In this document: positions 7,796 to 16,821 of the stretch, in pieces
Layout: each line of letters opens with the position of its first letter
Position numbering within the stretch: the stretch's first letter is position 1
Origin: a virus
IMG/VR virus record: IMGVR_UViG_3300019886_000143
Coordinates: 1 to 39,334 of that record
Length of the DNA stretch: 39,334 nucleotides
Reading direction: 5' to 3' (one strand)
Program-made: the position numbers and the translations under genes
The notes under the pieces: generated by a model
Told to the model about the DNA's origin: nothing
Databases searched by the model: none
Seen by the model: only the letters and a program-made list of their open reading frames with translations

Positions 7796-9007
7796 ATGTC
7801 TCTCGTCACCGACGTTCAGCAATATCTCAAGGATGTGTTCGCCACCGGCTACGCCGACGAGTCGACACGCATCCACCCGGGCCTCGACCAGCTCTCGATG
7901 CCCGACATCATTGGGTTCGACTACAAGTACCTGATCAAGATCGCCAACTCGCAGGCGATCGCGATCGGCGACGACAACCTCGCGGCCGCGCAAGCGATCG
8001 CGGTCGCCGGCGGCTCGAAGTCCAAGCGGTTGACGTTCAACCCGTCGATCATGTCCGGCGAGGCGATCCTTCCGGTCACCCAGCTCGAGATGGCGCTGCG
8101 CGGAAACGCGTACGCGTTCGGCGAGCTCGTCGAGACCGAGGTCGACGGCATGCAGGACGAGTTCTACACGCGCCGCGGCTTCCAGCTGTATCGCGACTCG
8201 TTCGGCAACCGCGGCAAGGTGGCCTCGTTGCCGGGCGGTCAGGTGATCGGGTTCGTCGACCCGCTCGACGTCGTGAACATCCAGGTCGGCATGCCGCTTC
8301 GGTCATCGGTCAACGCGAATGGTTCCGCGCCGCGCGTCGGCACGGCGACCGTCACCGCGGTCGACATCGACGACGGCCTGATCACCGTCGATGCCATCGC
8401 CAACATTGTTGGTCTCGCGGTCAACGACTTCCTGTTCGTCTCGACCGAGCTCAGCCAGCTCGCGCTCGAGGGCATGGGCCTGTCGACGCCGCTGATCGCG
8501 CCCGTCGCCGGCGACTCGTTCCGCGGCCTGGATCGCTCGGCCGACGTCTCGCGCCTCGCGGGCTCGCGCCTGACGGCCGCGCAGGCGACCGGCACGCTCG
8601 AGCAGAACCTCATCAAGCTGATCGCGAAGATCCGCATCGTCGGCGGCAAGTGCAACTACGCCGTCATGAACTCCGACCGCGCGCAGGAAGTTCGCACGCG
8701 GCTCGGCGCGAAGGTCCGCTACAAGGACGGTGGCGACGCGACCTACGGGTTCAACACGTTCATGTTCGATGCGCCAGGCGGCCCGATTACGGTCGTGGAT
8801 GACCCGGATTGCACGTCCACGGCGGCATGGGTCGGCAACACGGCGTCGCAGCAACTGCCGACGCTCGACGCGCTCGTTCGCATCGACGAGAGCGACGGGA
8901 ACTGGGCCTACAAGAAGCCCTCGAACGACCAGATCGGCGTTCGCATCCGCTCGGTCGCGCAGTACCTGCAGCGCGAGCCGCGCAACTTCGGCGTGACGCC
9001 CACCTGA
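7796..9007 (+). CDS. Major capsid protein
   Basis: A 403-residue protein after the scaffold gene with features of an HK97-fold coat: a helical N-terminal arm (SLVTDVQQYLKDVF), a long spine-helix region (residues ~85-135) and many beta stretches. A probable inserted domain lies at residues ~155-220 (SSVNANGSAPRVGTATVTAV). The end QYLQREPRNFGVTPT is also coat-like. A GGAG ribosome site is 9 bases before ATG, and two hairpins sit in the leader. Assignment rests on gene order and character. Confidence 0.85.
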   Translation: MSLVTDVQQYLKDVFATGYADESTRIHPGLDQLSMPDIIGFDYKYLIKIANSQAIAIGDDNLAAAQAIAVAGGSKSKRLTFNPSIMSGEAILPVTQLEMALRGNAYAFGELVETEVDGMQDEFYTRRGFQLYRDSFGNRGKVASLPGGQVIGFVDPLDVVNIQVGMPLRSSVNANGSAPRVGTATVTAVDIDDGLITVDAIANIVGLAVNDFLFVSTELSQLALEGMGLSTPLIAPVAGDSFRGLDRSADVSRLAGSRLTAAQATGTLEQNLIKLIAKIRIVGGKCNYAVMNSDRAQEVRTRLGAKVRYKDGGDATYGFNTFMFDAPGGPITVVDDPDCTSTAAWVGNTASQQLPTLDALVRIDESDGNWAYKKPSNDQIGVRIRSVAQYLQREPRNFGVTPT

Positions 9008-9022
9008 TTCGCGAGCAGCGAA
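9008..9022 (+). other. Small inverted repeat after the capsid gene
   Basis: TTCGC-gagca-GCGAA lies directly after the capsid stop and before an AAAGGAA ribosome site for the next gene. A short hairpin here could lower read-through or stabilise the capsid message. There is no T-run, so it is not a classic terminator. Confidence 0.3.
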
Positions 9023-9032
9023 AGGAACGAAC

Positions 9033-9437
9033 ATGTCGATTCAAACGCAACCCGCTCAGACCGCGGATCCGGAGAGCTACACCCTGCTGCTTCAGCTTCA
9101 GGGTGCGGGCGCCGGCGTCATCCCGGTCATCCCGACGACCTCCAACGCGCACGGCATCACGATCGCTCGTACGAGCGCCGGGCTCTACACGCTGACGTTC
9201 AACGAGGAACCGGGCCCGAACTTCGAGGGCCTCGACGCGGCGTTCGGCGACACGACCAACCCGGTGACGGTGGCCGGATGGTCGGCGACGTCAGGCGTGT
9301 TCACCAAGCGCAGCGCCACCACCAAGGCGACGCTGACGTTCGGCACGCAGAACTCGACGTTCGCGGGCGCCGACATGGCGGTGACGTCGTACGCGTTCCT
9401 CCAGCTCTGCTTCAAGTTGGGCGCACCGAAGCTGTAA
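9033..9437 (+). CDS. Putative capsid decoration or minor head protein
   Basis: A 134-residue protein directly after the capsid gene, with a good AAAGGAA ribosome site. It is almost all beta with many Thr, Gly and Ala (SATSGVFTKRSATTKATLTFGTQNS) and lacks Cys-rich or basic regions. This position and composition suit a decoration or head-fibre subunit. No specific family recognised. Confidence 0.5.
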   Translation: MSIQTQPAQTADPESYTLLLQLQGAGAGVIPVIPTTSNAHGITIARTSAGLYTLTFNEEPGPNFEGLDAAFGDTTNPVTVAGWSATSGVFTKRSATTKATLTFGTQNSTFAGADMAVTSYAFLQLCFKLGAPKL

Positions 9438-9444
9438 GCGGACG

Positions 9445-10131
9445 ATGCCGAACCTCGTCCTCATGTCCGATCTGGTCACGCGAACTACACAGCTCGCGGA
9501 CATGGAAGGGGACGGGTCCATCTCGAACACCGAGTGGAAATCGCTTCTCAGCGAGGGCTACGGCGAGCTCTATGAGGACACCGGCATGGCCGGGCTTCGT
9601 TACTGGGAGACGATCAAGACGTTCATTACCGACGGGACCGGCTTTCTCGCCGAGCCCGATGACCAGCTCGCGATCGTCGATCGTCTCGAGCTGGTCACGA
9701 ACGTCGCGACAGGGAAGTGCCGCCGCATGCGCAGCATCTCTCCGCAAGAACGTGCGCGCTTGTCTGGGCGCGCTGGCCTTCCACGGGCGTACGAGCTCGT
9801 GGACGGCCGCTATTTCCTCTACCCGACCCCACCGGTCGGGCAGACCATCACGCTGCGCTACATCGCGCAGTGCCCGAACCTAACCGCGTTTGCGGACGGT
9901 GCCGTCGTGGATTGCGTGACGTCGTATGGGCGCCGCTTCCTGCAGCTCCACGCTGCGATCCAGGGGATGGCCAAGTCGCGGCGCGACGCGAGCGACCTCA
10001 TCCAGGAGCGCGAGCTCTGCCGCAAGGCTCACATCGAGTGGGCCGGCAATCGTGCGTTCAACGATCAGCCGGTGCTCTTCACCGAGGATGACACCGACGG
10101 CGAGTGTGTCCCCGATAGCTGGGACTTCTGA
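9445..10131 (+). CDS. Head-tail adaptor (connector) protein
   Basis: A 228-residue protein. The N-terminal helices (ADMEGDGSISNTEWKSLLSEGYGELYEDT) and the central beta part (RAYELVDGRYFLYPTPPVGQTITLRYI) followed by C-terminal helices match the general pattern of podovirus adaptor proteins that dock below the portal. Position after capsid and before the large tail protein supports this. Its stop overlaps the HNH gene start by TGATG. Confidence 0.65.
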   Translation: MPNLVLMSDLVTRTTQLADMEGDGSISNTEWKSLLSEGYGELYEDTGMAGLRYWETIKTFITDGTGFLAEPDDQLAIVDRLELVTNVATGKCRRMRSISPQERARLSGRAGLPRAYELVDGRYFLYPTPPVGQTITLRYIAQCPNLTAFADGAVVDCVTSYGRRFLQLHAAIQGMAKSRRDASDLIQERELCRKAHIEWAGNRAFNDQPVLFTEDDTDGECVPDSWDF

Positions 10132-10547
10132 TGCGCCCGCGGCACGGACAAGCGCGTACGCGCTGGCGGCACCAAACGAGAACCTACTCGTCGTGGGTGT
10201 CGATGATTCAGCGCTGTTCGCCCAAAGGCAAATACGCGGGCCGAGTATCGGTCTGCGAACGCTGGCTGTCGTTCGAGAATTTCTTCGCCGATATGGGCGA
10301 GCGCCCCGAAGGTAAGACGCTCGATCGCATTGACGGCGCTGGCAACTACTCGCCGGACAACTGCCGTTGGGCGACGCATTCTGAGCAGAATCGCAACCGC
10401 AGCAGCTGCAAACTAGAGAGCCACGAGTACGACCAGATCGTCTGGTTGAAGTCGCTTGGCTACTCTCGAAACGCGATCGCGCGATTCTTCGAGGTCTGCC
10501 CCTCGACCGTGGCGCAGCATCTGCGACGCGCACAGTGGGGCCACTAG
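10131..10547 (+). CDS. HNH endonuclease with C-terminal helix-turn-helix
   Basis: A 138-residue protein of a common free-standing phage HNH type: YSSWVSMIQRC, then VCERWLSFENFFADMGERP, then LDRIDGAGNYSPDNCRW and EQNRNR. Asp-Arg-Ile-Asp and Asn-Cys-Arg-Trp are the core. Residues ~98-135 form a helix-turn-helix (QIVWLKSLGYSRNAIARFFE) that likely sets target specificity. It lies between two structural genes, a typical place for a homing endonuclease. Stop is TAG. Confidence 0.8.
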   Translation: MRPRHGQARTRWRHQTRTYSSWVSMIQRCSPKGKYAGRVSVCERWLSFENFFADMGERPEGKTLDRIDGAGNYSPDNCRWATHSEQNRNRSSCKLESHEYDQIVWLKSLGYSRNAIARFFEVCPSTVAQHLRRAQWGH

Positions 10548-10697
10548 ATGGCGCTCGCGATCGCCACCGGCCAGCTCGTTCGACCGACGACCCCGAAGCT
10601 CGTGGACGTCGACACCGAGCGCATGCGCCTCGAGTTCGAGCGGAAGATCGCCGAGCTCCAGGACATCGTGCGTCAGCTCGCCGCGAGGGTGACCTGA
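10548..10697 (+). CDS. Small coiled-coil protein between HNH and tail gene
   Basis: A 49-residue reading frame whose ATG follows the HNH stop directly and whose TGA overlaps the next ATG (TGATG). The sequence ends in a heptad-like helix (ERMRLEFERKIAELQDIVRQ). Coupling on both sides and coding character suggest a real gene. Function unknown; a small assembly or tail-associated factor is possible. Confidence 0.55.
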   Translation: MALAIATGQLVRPTTPKLVDVDTERMRLEFERKIAELQDIVRQLAARVT

Positions 10698-13600
10698 TGT
10701 CGGGACTGCCTCGTCAACCGTTCGAGATCCCGTTCGACTCGGGACTGCTCACGCGCGGTGACAAGCGCGCGAAGCCGGAGCCGTCGGTCGAGAACCTGCT
10801 CAACATGGAGTTCGACGACATCGGCGGACTGCGCGTCCGATTCCCGTTCGGCGTGACGACATCAGCGATCACGGGTGGCGGCACGCTGACGAACGTGCGC
10901 CGGTTCGCCAAGCGCAATGGTGAGCTACTTGCCTTCACCGTCACCGGCTTCTACACGTGGGTACCGGCCACCAACTCGTGGACGTATCGCGGCGATCACC
11001 TCGCGGTGATGACCGACGAGCAGACGGTGTTCTCGGAAACCGACGACCAGATTTGCTGCGACCGCGCCGAGCTGAACGGGCAGATCGTCTACGTGTGGAA
11101 AGACTCAGCGGCTGGGACGGTGCGCATTGCGGTGACCGACAAGACGAGCGGCGCTGTGATCCAGCCTCCGACGACGGTTGGTGTATTGGCGGCGTGGCCT
11201 CGGCTGATCGCGTTGTCGAATTGCGTGATCTTACTGGCGGTCCAAATCGGCCCGACAGCGAACCTCCTTGCGTACAAGATTACGCTGTCGCCGTACGCCA
11301 TCACCGGCCCGACGATAATGGGTATCGTCGTCTCGTCCCTATACGACGCCTGCAAGATTCCGGGTCGCGATCAGATCTACGCCGCGTTCGATCTCGGCGA
11401 CACGGGGCCGCGTCACTACAAGATCGCATCCATCGACTCGAGCCTGACGACGTCGTCGGTGACGGCCGTGAATCCGTACGACCCCTCATTGGCCGCTCCG
11501 CAAACAATATCAATCGCGATCTCGCCGGATGCATTGAAGTGCGCAGTCACGATCGCGCAGGGCTACGGCATCATTTCGAGCGGTGTCACGAATCCACAGC
11601 AGGACGCGAGCACCGATATCTGGACGGTGCCAGGTGCCGGCGTGCCGGCGGTGAAGACATCAACGACGGTGATCATCAATTTTCACCCAGGTGGCGCTGG
11701 AGCGTTCATCACCCTGAACAACGTGAACGTGACCTCGGCATTTCGGCTCGTGACCGACGGCGGCCGTTACCGCTGCTATGTGTATTGGACGCAGAACGAA
11801 ACACCGACGACGATCGTGGGGAGCCGCTGGAACTGGATCGATACGACCGGAGCGATTGGGTTCGCCGCGGCGGCTGCGCCGTCCTTCGTGCCCGGTATGG
11901 GGCTCGGCGCTCGAGCGTTCGCGCGTGACACGCACGTCTATCTGATCGGCACGTTCGGCGGGCTCTCGTTCGCCGGATCGGATCCGACCGGCGTGCATAG
12001 TCAGCTGCAGAACACCTACTACCTCTATCGAGACGATGCGTTCTTAATCGGGAAGGCCGTCTGGGGTGAGGGCGCTGGATTTCATCCCTCGGGATGGTTG
12101 CCGAACGTCAATCTCGACGCAGCGAACGCGACCAAGTATGTCGTCATGGAAGGGATTCGCCGCATCGTCGACGTTGGCTCCAACTCGGTCCTGCCGAACG
12201 GACAACCGCAGATCTACGCAGAGCGCGCGCCGCGCGAGGTCGCGTTCGTGTTCGACGACAATCGCGCGCGTCGTTCGCTGCAGATCGGCGAGACGCTATA
12301 CGTGACCGGCAGCATCGTGCTGCAGTACGACGGCAACGCGTTGACCGAGGTAGGGTTCGCGACTTACCCGTGGGCGCTCACTGCAGTCGCCACCGCCACC
12401 GCCGGGCTGCCGGCTGCCGGCGGCTACTCGTACAAGGCGACCGACCGTTGGAACAATGCGGCCGGCGAGATCGATCGCAGCACGACGGCCACCGTCGCGA
12501 ACCTCACGAGCGCGGGCGCGCTGAAGATCGCCGTCAGCCCCGTGTATCTCTACATCACGCGCAAGACCGGCGCGGCCGTCGAGATTTGGCGCACGGAAGT
12601 CAACCCGCCTCCCGGTGCGCCGTTCTTCCTGGTGACGTCGCAAGATCCGAGCACGGCAGGTGCCGATAACGGATACCTGCCCAACAAGCCGACGATCATC
12701 GTTCCGGCTGCGTGGCTCGACAACGAGATCGACGCGACCATCGCTATCGCGCAGGCGAACCCGCAGAACGACAGCACGCTCGATTCGCTCGAGCCGCCTG
12801 GCGCGTCGATCATCATGACCGACGCGCGGCGGATCTATCTCGCGGGCGTTCCAGGCGCGCCGAACACCGTCTACTACTCGAAGTTCCATCAGCCTGGATT
12901 CGTCGTCGGGTTCAACGACTTCCTGTCCTTCGATGTTCCTGCCGACGGCGGCGCGATCGTCGCGCTCGGCTACCTCGATGGCGGACTCATCGTGTGGACC
13001 GACACCGCGACGTACCAGTACTCGGGGCCCGGCTATTCCGATACGGGCACGGGTGGAAACTTCCAGCTCGCACGCGTGGTCTCGCCCGAGCTCGGGGCGG
13101 TCTCGCAGGACGCGCTGAACTTCAGCAGCGAAGGCTGGTACGTCAAAACGCAACGCGGCTGGTACTTGCTCGACAAGGGCATGAACTACCACTACGTCGG
13201 TGCGCCCGTGTACCGCTACGACGACGAGCCAGTGCTCGCGGCGGTCACGATCCCGCAGCGACATCAGATGCGCGTCGTCACCGCGAGCCGTTGGCTCGTG
13301 CTCGATACGCTCGTGAATCAGTGGGCCGAATGGACGATCGCCGACGGTCTCGACATGCTCATCGACGCGAACGGTGCGTGTCAGTACCTGACCTCGAGCG
13401 GCCCGCGCCAGGAGATGACGACGTGGGACGGTTACGCCGGCATCGACACGTCGCTGCTGTTCTTCGAGGTCGAGACGCAGTGGATCAAGCCTGACGGTCG
13501 GCAGCAGGGTCGCTACGTCGTCGATTACGTGCAGCTGCTCGGCGAGTACCGATCGCCCTGCCAGTTCCAGGTGCAGATCGCGAAGGACTACGAGTACACG

Positions 13601-13849
13601 GCGCCCACCGTCCCCAATTGGCACACGGCGAAGATCTGGACACCGACGCCGGCGATCGATGGCAACGCGCTCGAGGTCCGCACGTCGCCGGTGAAGAAGC
13701 GCTGCTCTGCGATCAAGGTCCGCATCAACATCGGCTCGGGGCTCGGCGGGCCGCTACTCGGTCCCTGCGCGCGACTCACATCGCTCACCGGCCAGTTCGC
13801 CGTCGAGCCCGGCATCTACGCGGCGATCGGCGCCGGCCAGAAGCAATAA
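10697..13849 (+). CDS. Large tail/neck protein, phage stabilisation-like
   Basis: A 1050-residue protein starting at ATG 10697; longer upstream starts fall inside the 49-residue gene. It opens with LPRQPFEIPFDSGLLTRGDKR and proceeds as repeated beta-rich modules, as in podovirus nozzle or stabilisation proteins (P22 gp10 or T7 gp12 type) that close the portal channel. YYSKFHQPGF (about residue 725) and late beta modules fit this group. No enzymatic motif. It is followed by an AAGGAG ribosome site for the next gene. Confidence 0.65.
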   Translation: MSGLPRQPFEIPFDSGLLTRGDKRAKPEPSVENLLNMEFDDIGGLRVRFPFGVTTSAITGGGTLTNVRRFAKRNGELLAFTVTGFYTWVPATNSWTYRGDHLAVMTDEQTVFSETDDQICCDRAELNGQIVYVWKDSAAGTVRIAVTDKTSGAVIQPPTTVGVLAAWPRLIALSNCVILLAVQIGPTANLLAYKITLSPYAITGPTIMGIVVSSLYDACKIPGRDQIYAAFDLGDTGPRHYKIASIDSSLTTSSVTAVNPYDPSLAAPQTISIAISPDALKCAVTIAQGYGIISSGVTNPQQDASTDIWTVPGAGVPAVKTSTTVIINFHPGGAGAFITLNNVNVTSAFRLVTDGGRYRCYVYWTQNETPTTIVGSRWNWIDTTGAIGFAAAAAPSFVPGMGLGARAFARDTHVYLIGTFGGLSFAGSDPTGVHSQLQNTYYLYRDDAFLIGKAVWGEGAGFHPSGWLPNVNLDAANATKYVVMEGIRRIVDVGSNSVLPNGQPQIYAERAPREVAFVFDDNRARRSLQIGETLYVTGSIVLQYDGNALTEVGFATYPWALTAVATATAGLPAAGGYSYKATDRWNNAAGEIDRSTTATVANLTSAGALKIAVSPVYLYITRKTGAAVEIWRTEVNPPPGAPFFLVTSQDPSTAGADNGYLPNKPTIIVPAAWLDNEIDATIAIAQANPQNDSTLDSLEPPGASIIMTDARRIYLAGVPGAPNTVYYSKFHQPGFVVGFNDFLSFDVPADGGAIVALGYLDGGLIVWTDTATYQYSGPGYSDTGTGGNFQLARVVSPELGAVSQDALNFSSEGWYVKTQRGWYLLDKGMNYHYVGAPVYRYDDEPVLAAVTIPQRHQMRVVTASRWLVLDTLVNQWAEWTIADGLDMLIDANGACQYLTSSGPRQEMTTWDGYAGIDTSLLFFEVETQWIKPDGRQQGRYVVDYVQLLGEYRSPCQFQVQIAKDYEYTAPTVPNWHTAKIWTPTPAIDGNALEVRTSPVKKRCSAIKVRINIGSGLGGPLLGPCARLTSLTGQFAVEPGIYAAIGAGQKQ

Positions 13850-13860
13850 GGAGAACGATC

Positions 13861-14493
13861 ATGGGCGATCTCAATCAGGGCACTCAGGCGGGAAACGCCG
13901 CCTACCAGAACAACAGCGTCGGGTCCGGCAATCGCTGGGAGGACATGGCGCTCGGCTGGTCCGGTATGGGCCAGTGGGATCCGACCAACGGAGATCGCGG
14001 CTCGCTCCAACAAGCAGCCGCGCAACAGGGCCAGTTCGGGCAAAACCTGCAGGGCCAGTACCTAGCGAATCAGCAAGGCATCAACAGCACGCAAAACATG
14101 CTGTACGGCCTCGCGAACGGACAGAACAGCGTCAGCGCCGCGCAGCTGCAGCAGGGCCTTCAGCAGTCGCAAGCGCAGCAGATGTCGATGGCAGCCGGCG
14201 CGGCGCCGCAGAACCAGGCGATGGCCGCGCGCACGGCGATGAACAACGCCGGCGGCCAGGCGTCCGGGATGATGGGCCAACAGTCGATGGCCGGGCTGCA
14301 GGAGCGACAGGGCGCGCTCAACGCGCTCGCGCAAATGCAGATGCAGCAGAGTGGTCAGAACATGCAGGGCGCGCTCGGCGCGTACCAGGGGCAGAACCAA
14401 GCCTACGGCTCCACGCTCCAGACCCCTCAAAAGGGCGTCGGGAACATGTTCGGTGGCGGCATCGGCGGCGTCGTCGGAGCTCTGGCGGGATAG
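13861..14493 (+). CDS. Gln/Ala/Gly-rich candidate ejection protein
   Basis: A 210-residue protein starting at ATG 13861 (AAGGAG nearby). It is strongly enriched in Gln, Ala, Met and Asn, predicted as long polar helices (QLQQGLQQSQAQQMSM). It ends with a glycine-zipper segment MFGGGIGGVVGALAG that could insert in a membrane. Position at the head of three candidate internal virion proteins suggests a DNA-ejection role like P22 gp7. Family not recognised. Confidence 0.5.
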   Translation: MGDLNQGTQAGNAAYQNNSVGSGNRWEDMALGWSGMGQWDPTNGDRGSLQQAAAQQGQFGQNLQGQYLANQQGINSTQNMLYGLANGQNSVSAAQLQQGLQQSQAQQMSMAAGAAPQNQAMAARTAMNNAGGQASGMMGQQSMAGLQERQGALNALAQMQMQQSGQNMQGALGAYQGQNQAYGSTLQTPQKGVGNMFGGGIGGVVGALAG

Positions 14494-16821
14494 ATGTCCG
14501 ACGATCCGAACGATCCGGCGCTGGACCAGCCGGCGGGCATCCCGCCGATCGATCCGAGCATCAACGGGACGTGGACTCCGCCGTGGCTCTCGCAACAGTC
14601 CGGACCGCCTCCGGTCGTCGACACCGGCGCTCCTCCACTGACGCCGGCCGAGAAGTCGGAGATCCAGATCGATAAGCCGCTCGCGGAGAAGACTCCAGAG
14701 CAGCAACTCGATCCGACGCTGTCGGCCGCGATCCCGACGGATCAGCAGTTCACGCCGCCGTGGCTCGCAGTGGCGCAGGCCGGCGTCGGCGCTCCGCAGG
14801 TCGACGCGGTGAGCGGCGCGCCGGGCCCGAGCTCGGCGCTGAACCCGCAGCAGGCGCAGGACCGGTTCGCGACGATCGCAACGGACCCGACGGCGCCGCT
14901 CGACGAGCGCTCGAAGGCGTGGGCGTCGATGACGCCCGATCAGCGCACGAACGCGCTGAACACGACCGACCCAAAACAGCTCGCCGCGATCGCGAACGAC
15001 GCGATGACACCCCAGGAGCTCGCGACCATCTCGGTGCGCCACAACGCGGCGAAGCTCGACGAGGAGACGATGCGGCTCCACGCGATCTATGCAGAAAACG
15101 CGGCGAAAGCGAGACAGGAGGCCGACGCTCAAGCGAAGGCGTCGGCATACGCCGATGCGGAAGCCGCGAAGGACGCGGCGGCGGCCGAGGCTCTTGTCGC
15201 GCAAGCGAAGAACAATCCGAACCAACGCAGCGCCAGCCGCACGATCGCGGACGTCGTACTCGCAGGCATCGGCGGAATGGTCTCGCAGTTCACCGGCGGC
15301 AAGAATCTCGCGCTCGAGTCGATCCAGAAACGCGTCGAACAAAACATTCAGCAGCAGACCCAGGAGCTGAATCTCGGCTGGAAGGCGATCGACCTGCACA
15401 AGAACGCTGTCGCGTCCGAGTACGCGCGGCACGGCGACGTGATTCGCGCGCAGGCCGTCGCTCGGATCGCCGGACTGCAGGAGGCGAAGGACGCGCTCAC
15501 CACTGACATGCAGAACTACGATCCGAACGGCACGACCGCGCTGTCACGCGCTCAGGTGATCCAGCAGATCGATGGTGTACAGCGGACGGCCGCGAACACG
15601 CTCCATCAGCAGAACTTCAAGAACGGGATGGAGCTCGCGAAGGCGCAGACCGAGGCCGCGGCGCAGACCGAGACCATGCGCAAGAACAAAGCCGACGAGT
15701 CGCTCGCGTGGACCAAGGAAGGTCGCGAGGGTGCGGCGGCGAAGGCCGTGAAGCCCGATGACGTGGTTCACGATCCGGCGTGGTTCGCGCAGCAGGGTTA
15801 CAAAACCGTGCCGGCGGTCGCGATGTCGGTGAAGTCGTTCGGCGGTATCACCGAGAGCAATGCCAAGGCTGGCGAGGCAGCAGGCAAGGACATCTCGAAC
15901 AAGGCCGCCGCAGCGAAGGGCCAGGTTGCCGCTCCGATCCAGGTCGGCACCGCACCGGACGGCACGCCGGTCACGAAGACCACGGTGCTCACGCAGCCAG
16001 ACGGCACGGCATGGGCCGCGCCCGACAAATTTACCGAGATGGCGGCCGGCGCAAAGAAAGTCGCGCGTATCAGCGATGCGCTAGTGCGCGAGATCAACGA
16101 GTGGGGCGGACAGAGCGATATCAAGAAGTCGCCGCACTACCAGCAGATAACGTCGCTACACAAGGATCTGATCTTTGCTCTGCACGAGGCGAAGAAGATC
16201 GAAGGCTTTCGACCCGGCACCGGCGAGCAACTAGAAGAGCTGACCGGCGGCGTCGATCCGACGAGCTTCTTCCGTGATGCGACGCCTGGAATCAAGGCGG
16301 TGAAACAGAACATCACCGACGATCTAAACGACGAGGCGACGACCGCGCTCTACAAGGGGCCGCGCATCGTCTTCAACGATCTCTCTGCACCGCCCGCGCA
16401 GGTCGACACGCCGGCGGACAAGCAAGACAAGGTGCTGACGCAGAACTTCGGCGCGAGCGACATGGACGAGTCGGCACTCGATGCGGACAACCGCGCTTTC
16501 ACGATCGCGGCGCGCAAGGGCGTCACGACGGCACCGTCGGCGAACAGAGCTGACTACGCCGAGGCGCAGGGGCTGAGCCCGCTCGCCACGCGTGCGCTCG
16601 ATAACGGCGTGGCCCCGATCCAGCTGCAAGCCTTCGACGACCTCGAAGGCGATATCAAGGGCAGCGACGACGTTGCGCGCGCTAAGGCCGTCGAACGTTT
16701 GGAGCAGGTCCGCAAAGGCAGCAAGTCGTCCGCGGTGCGCGCGTACGCGAAGGGGTTGATCGAAGAGGCCTCGTCGACGGTGCTCGAAAACACGCCCCTC
16801 GACGTGGAAGGCAAGCGGTAG
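14494..16821 (+). CDS. Candidate internal virion/ejection protein, helical
   Basis: A 775-residue protein. Residues 1-110 are Pro/Asp-rich and probably disordered; residues ~150-400 are long Ala/Lys/Glu/Gln helices (AKARQEADAQAKASAYADAEAAKDAAAAEA). A Gly-rich hydrophobic piece VVLAGIGGMVSQFTGGK lies near residue 255. Large helical proteins in this place in podoviruses are packed in the head and ejected. No lytic domain was seen. ATG follows the preceding TAG directly. Confidence 0.5.
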   Translation: MSDDPNDPALDQPAGIPPIDPSINGTWTPPWLSQQSGPPPVVDTGAPPLTPAEKSEIQIDKPLAEKTPEQQLDPTLSAAIPTDQQFTPPWLAVAQAGVGAPQVDAVSGAPGPSSALNPQQAQDRFATIATDPTAPLDERSKAWASMTPDQRTNALNTTDPKQLAAIANDAMTPQELATISVRHNAAKLDEETMRLHAIYAENAAKARQEADAQAKASAYADAEAAKDAAAAEALVAQAKNNPNQRSASRTIADVVLAGIGGMVSQFTGGKNLALESIQKRVEQNIQQQTQELNLGWKAIDLHKNAVASEYARHGDVIRAQAVARIAGLQEAKDALTTDMQNYDPNGTTALSRAQVIQQIDGVQRTAANTLHQQNFKNGMELAKAQTEAAAQTETMRKNKADESLAWTKEGREGAAAKAVKPDDVVHDPAWFAQQGYKTVPAVAMSVKSFGGITESNAKAGEAAGKDISNKAAAAKGQVAAPIQVGTAPDGTPVTKTTVLTQPDGTAWAAPDKFTEMAAGAKKVARISDALVREINEWGGQSDIKKSPHYQQITSLHKDLIFALHEAKKIEGFRPGTGEQLEELTGGVDPTSFFRDATPGIKAVKQNITDDLNDEATTALYKGPRIVFNDLSAPPAQVDTPADKQDKVLTQNFGASDMDESALDADNRAFTIAARKGVTTAPSANRADYAEAQGLSPLATRALDNGVAPIQLQAFDDLEGDIKGSDDVARAKAVERLEQVRKGSKSSAVRAYAKGLIEEASSTVLENTPLDVEGKR

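Noticed and set aside
6431-7993. 520-codon minus-strand open frame
   Set aside because: Shadow of scaffold and capsid genes, made mostly of Arg and Leu without domain signal.
12296-13624. 442-codon minus-strand open frame within the large tail gene
   Set aside because: Antisense of the stabilisation-like gene; no motif or ribosome site.
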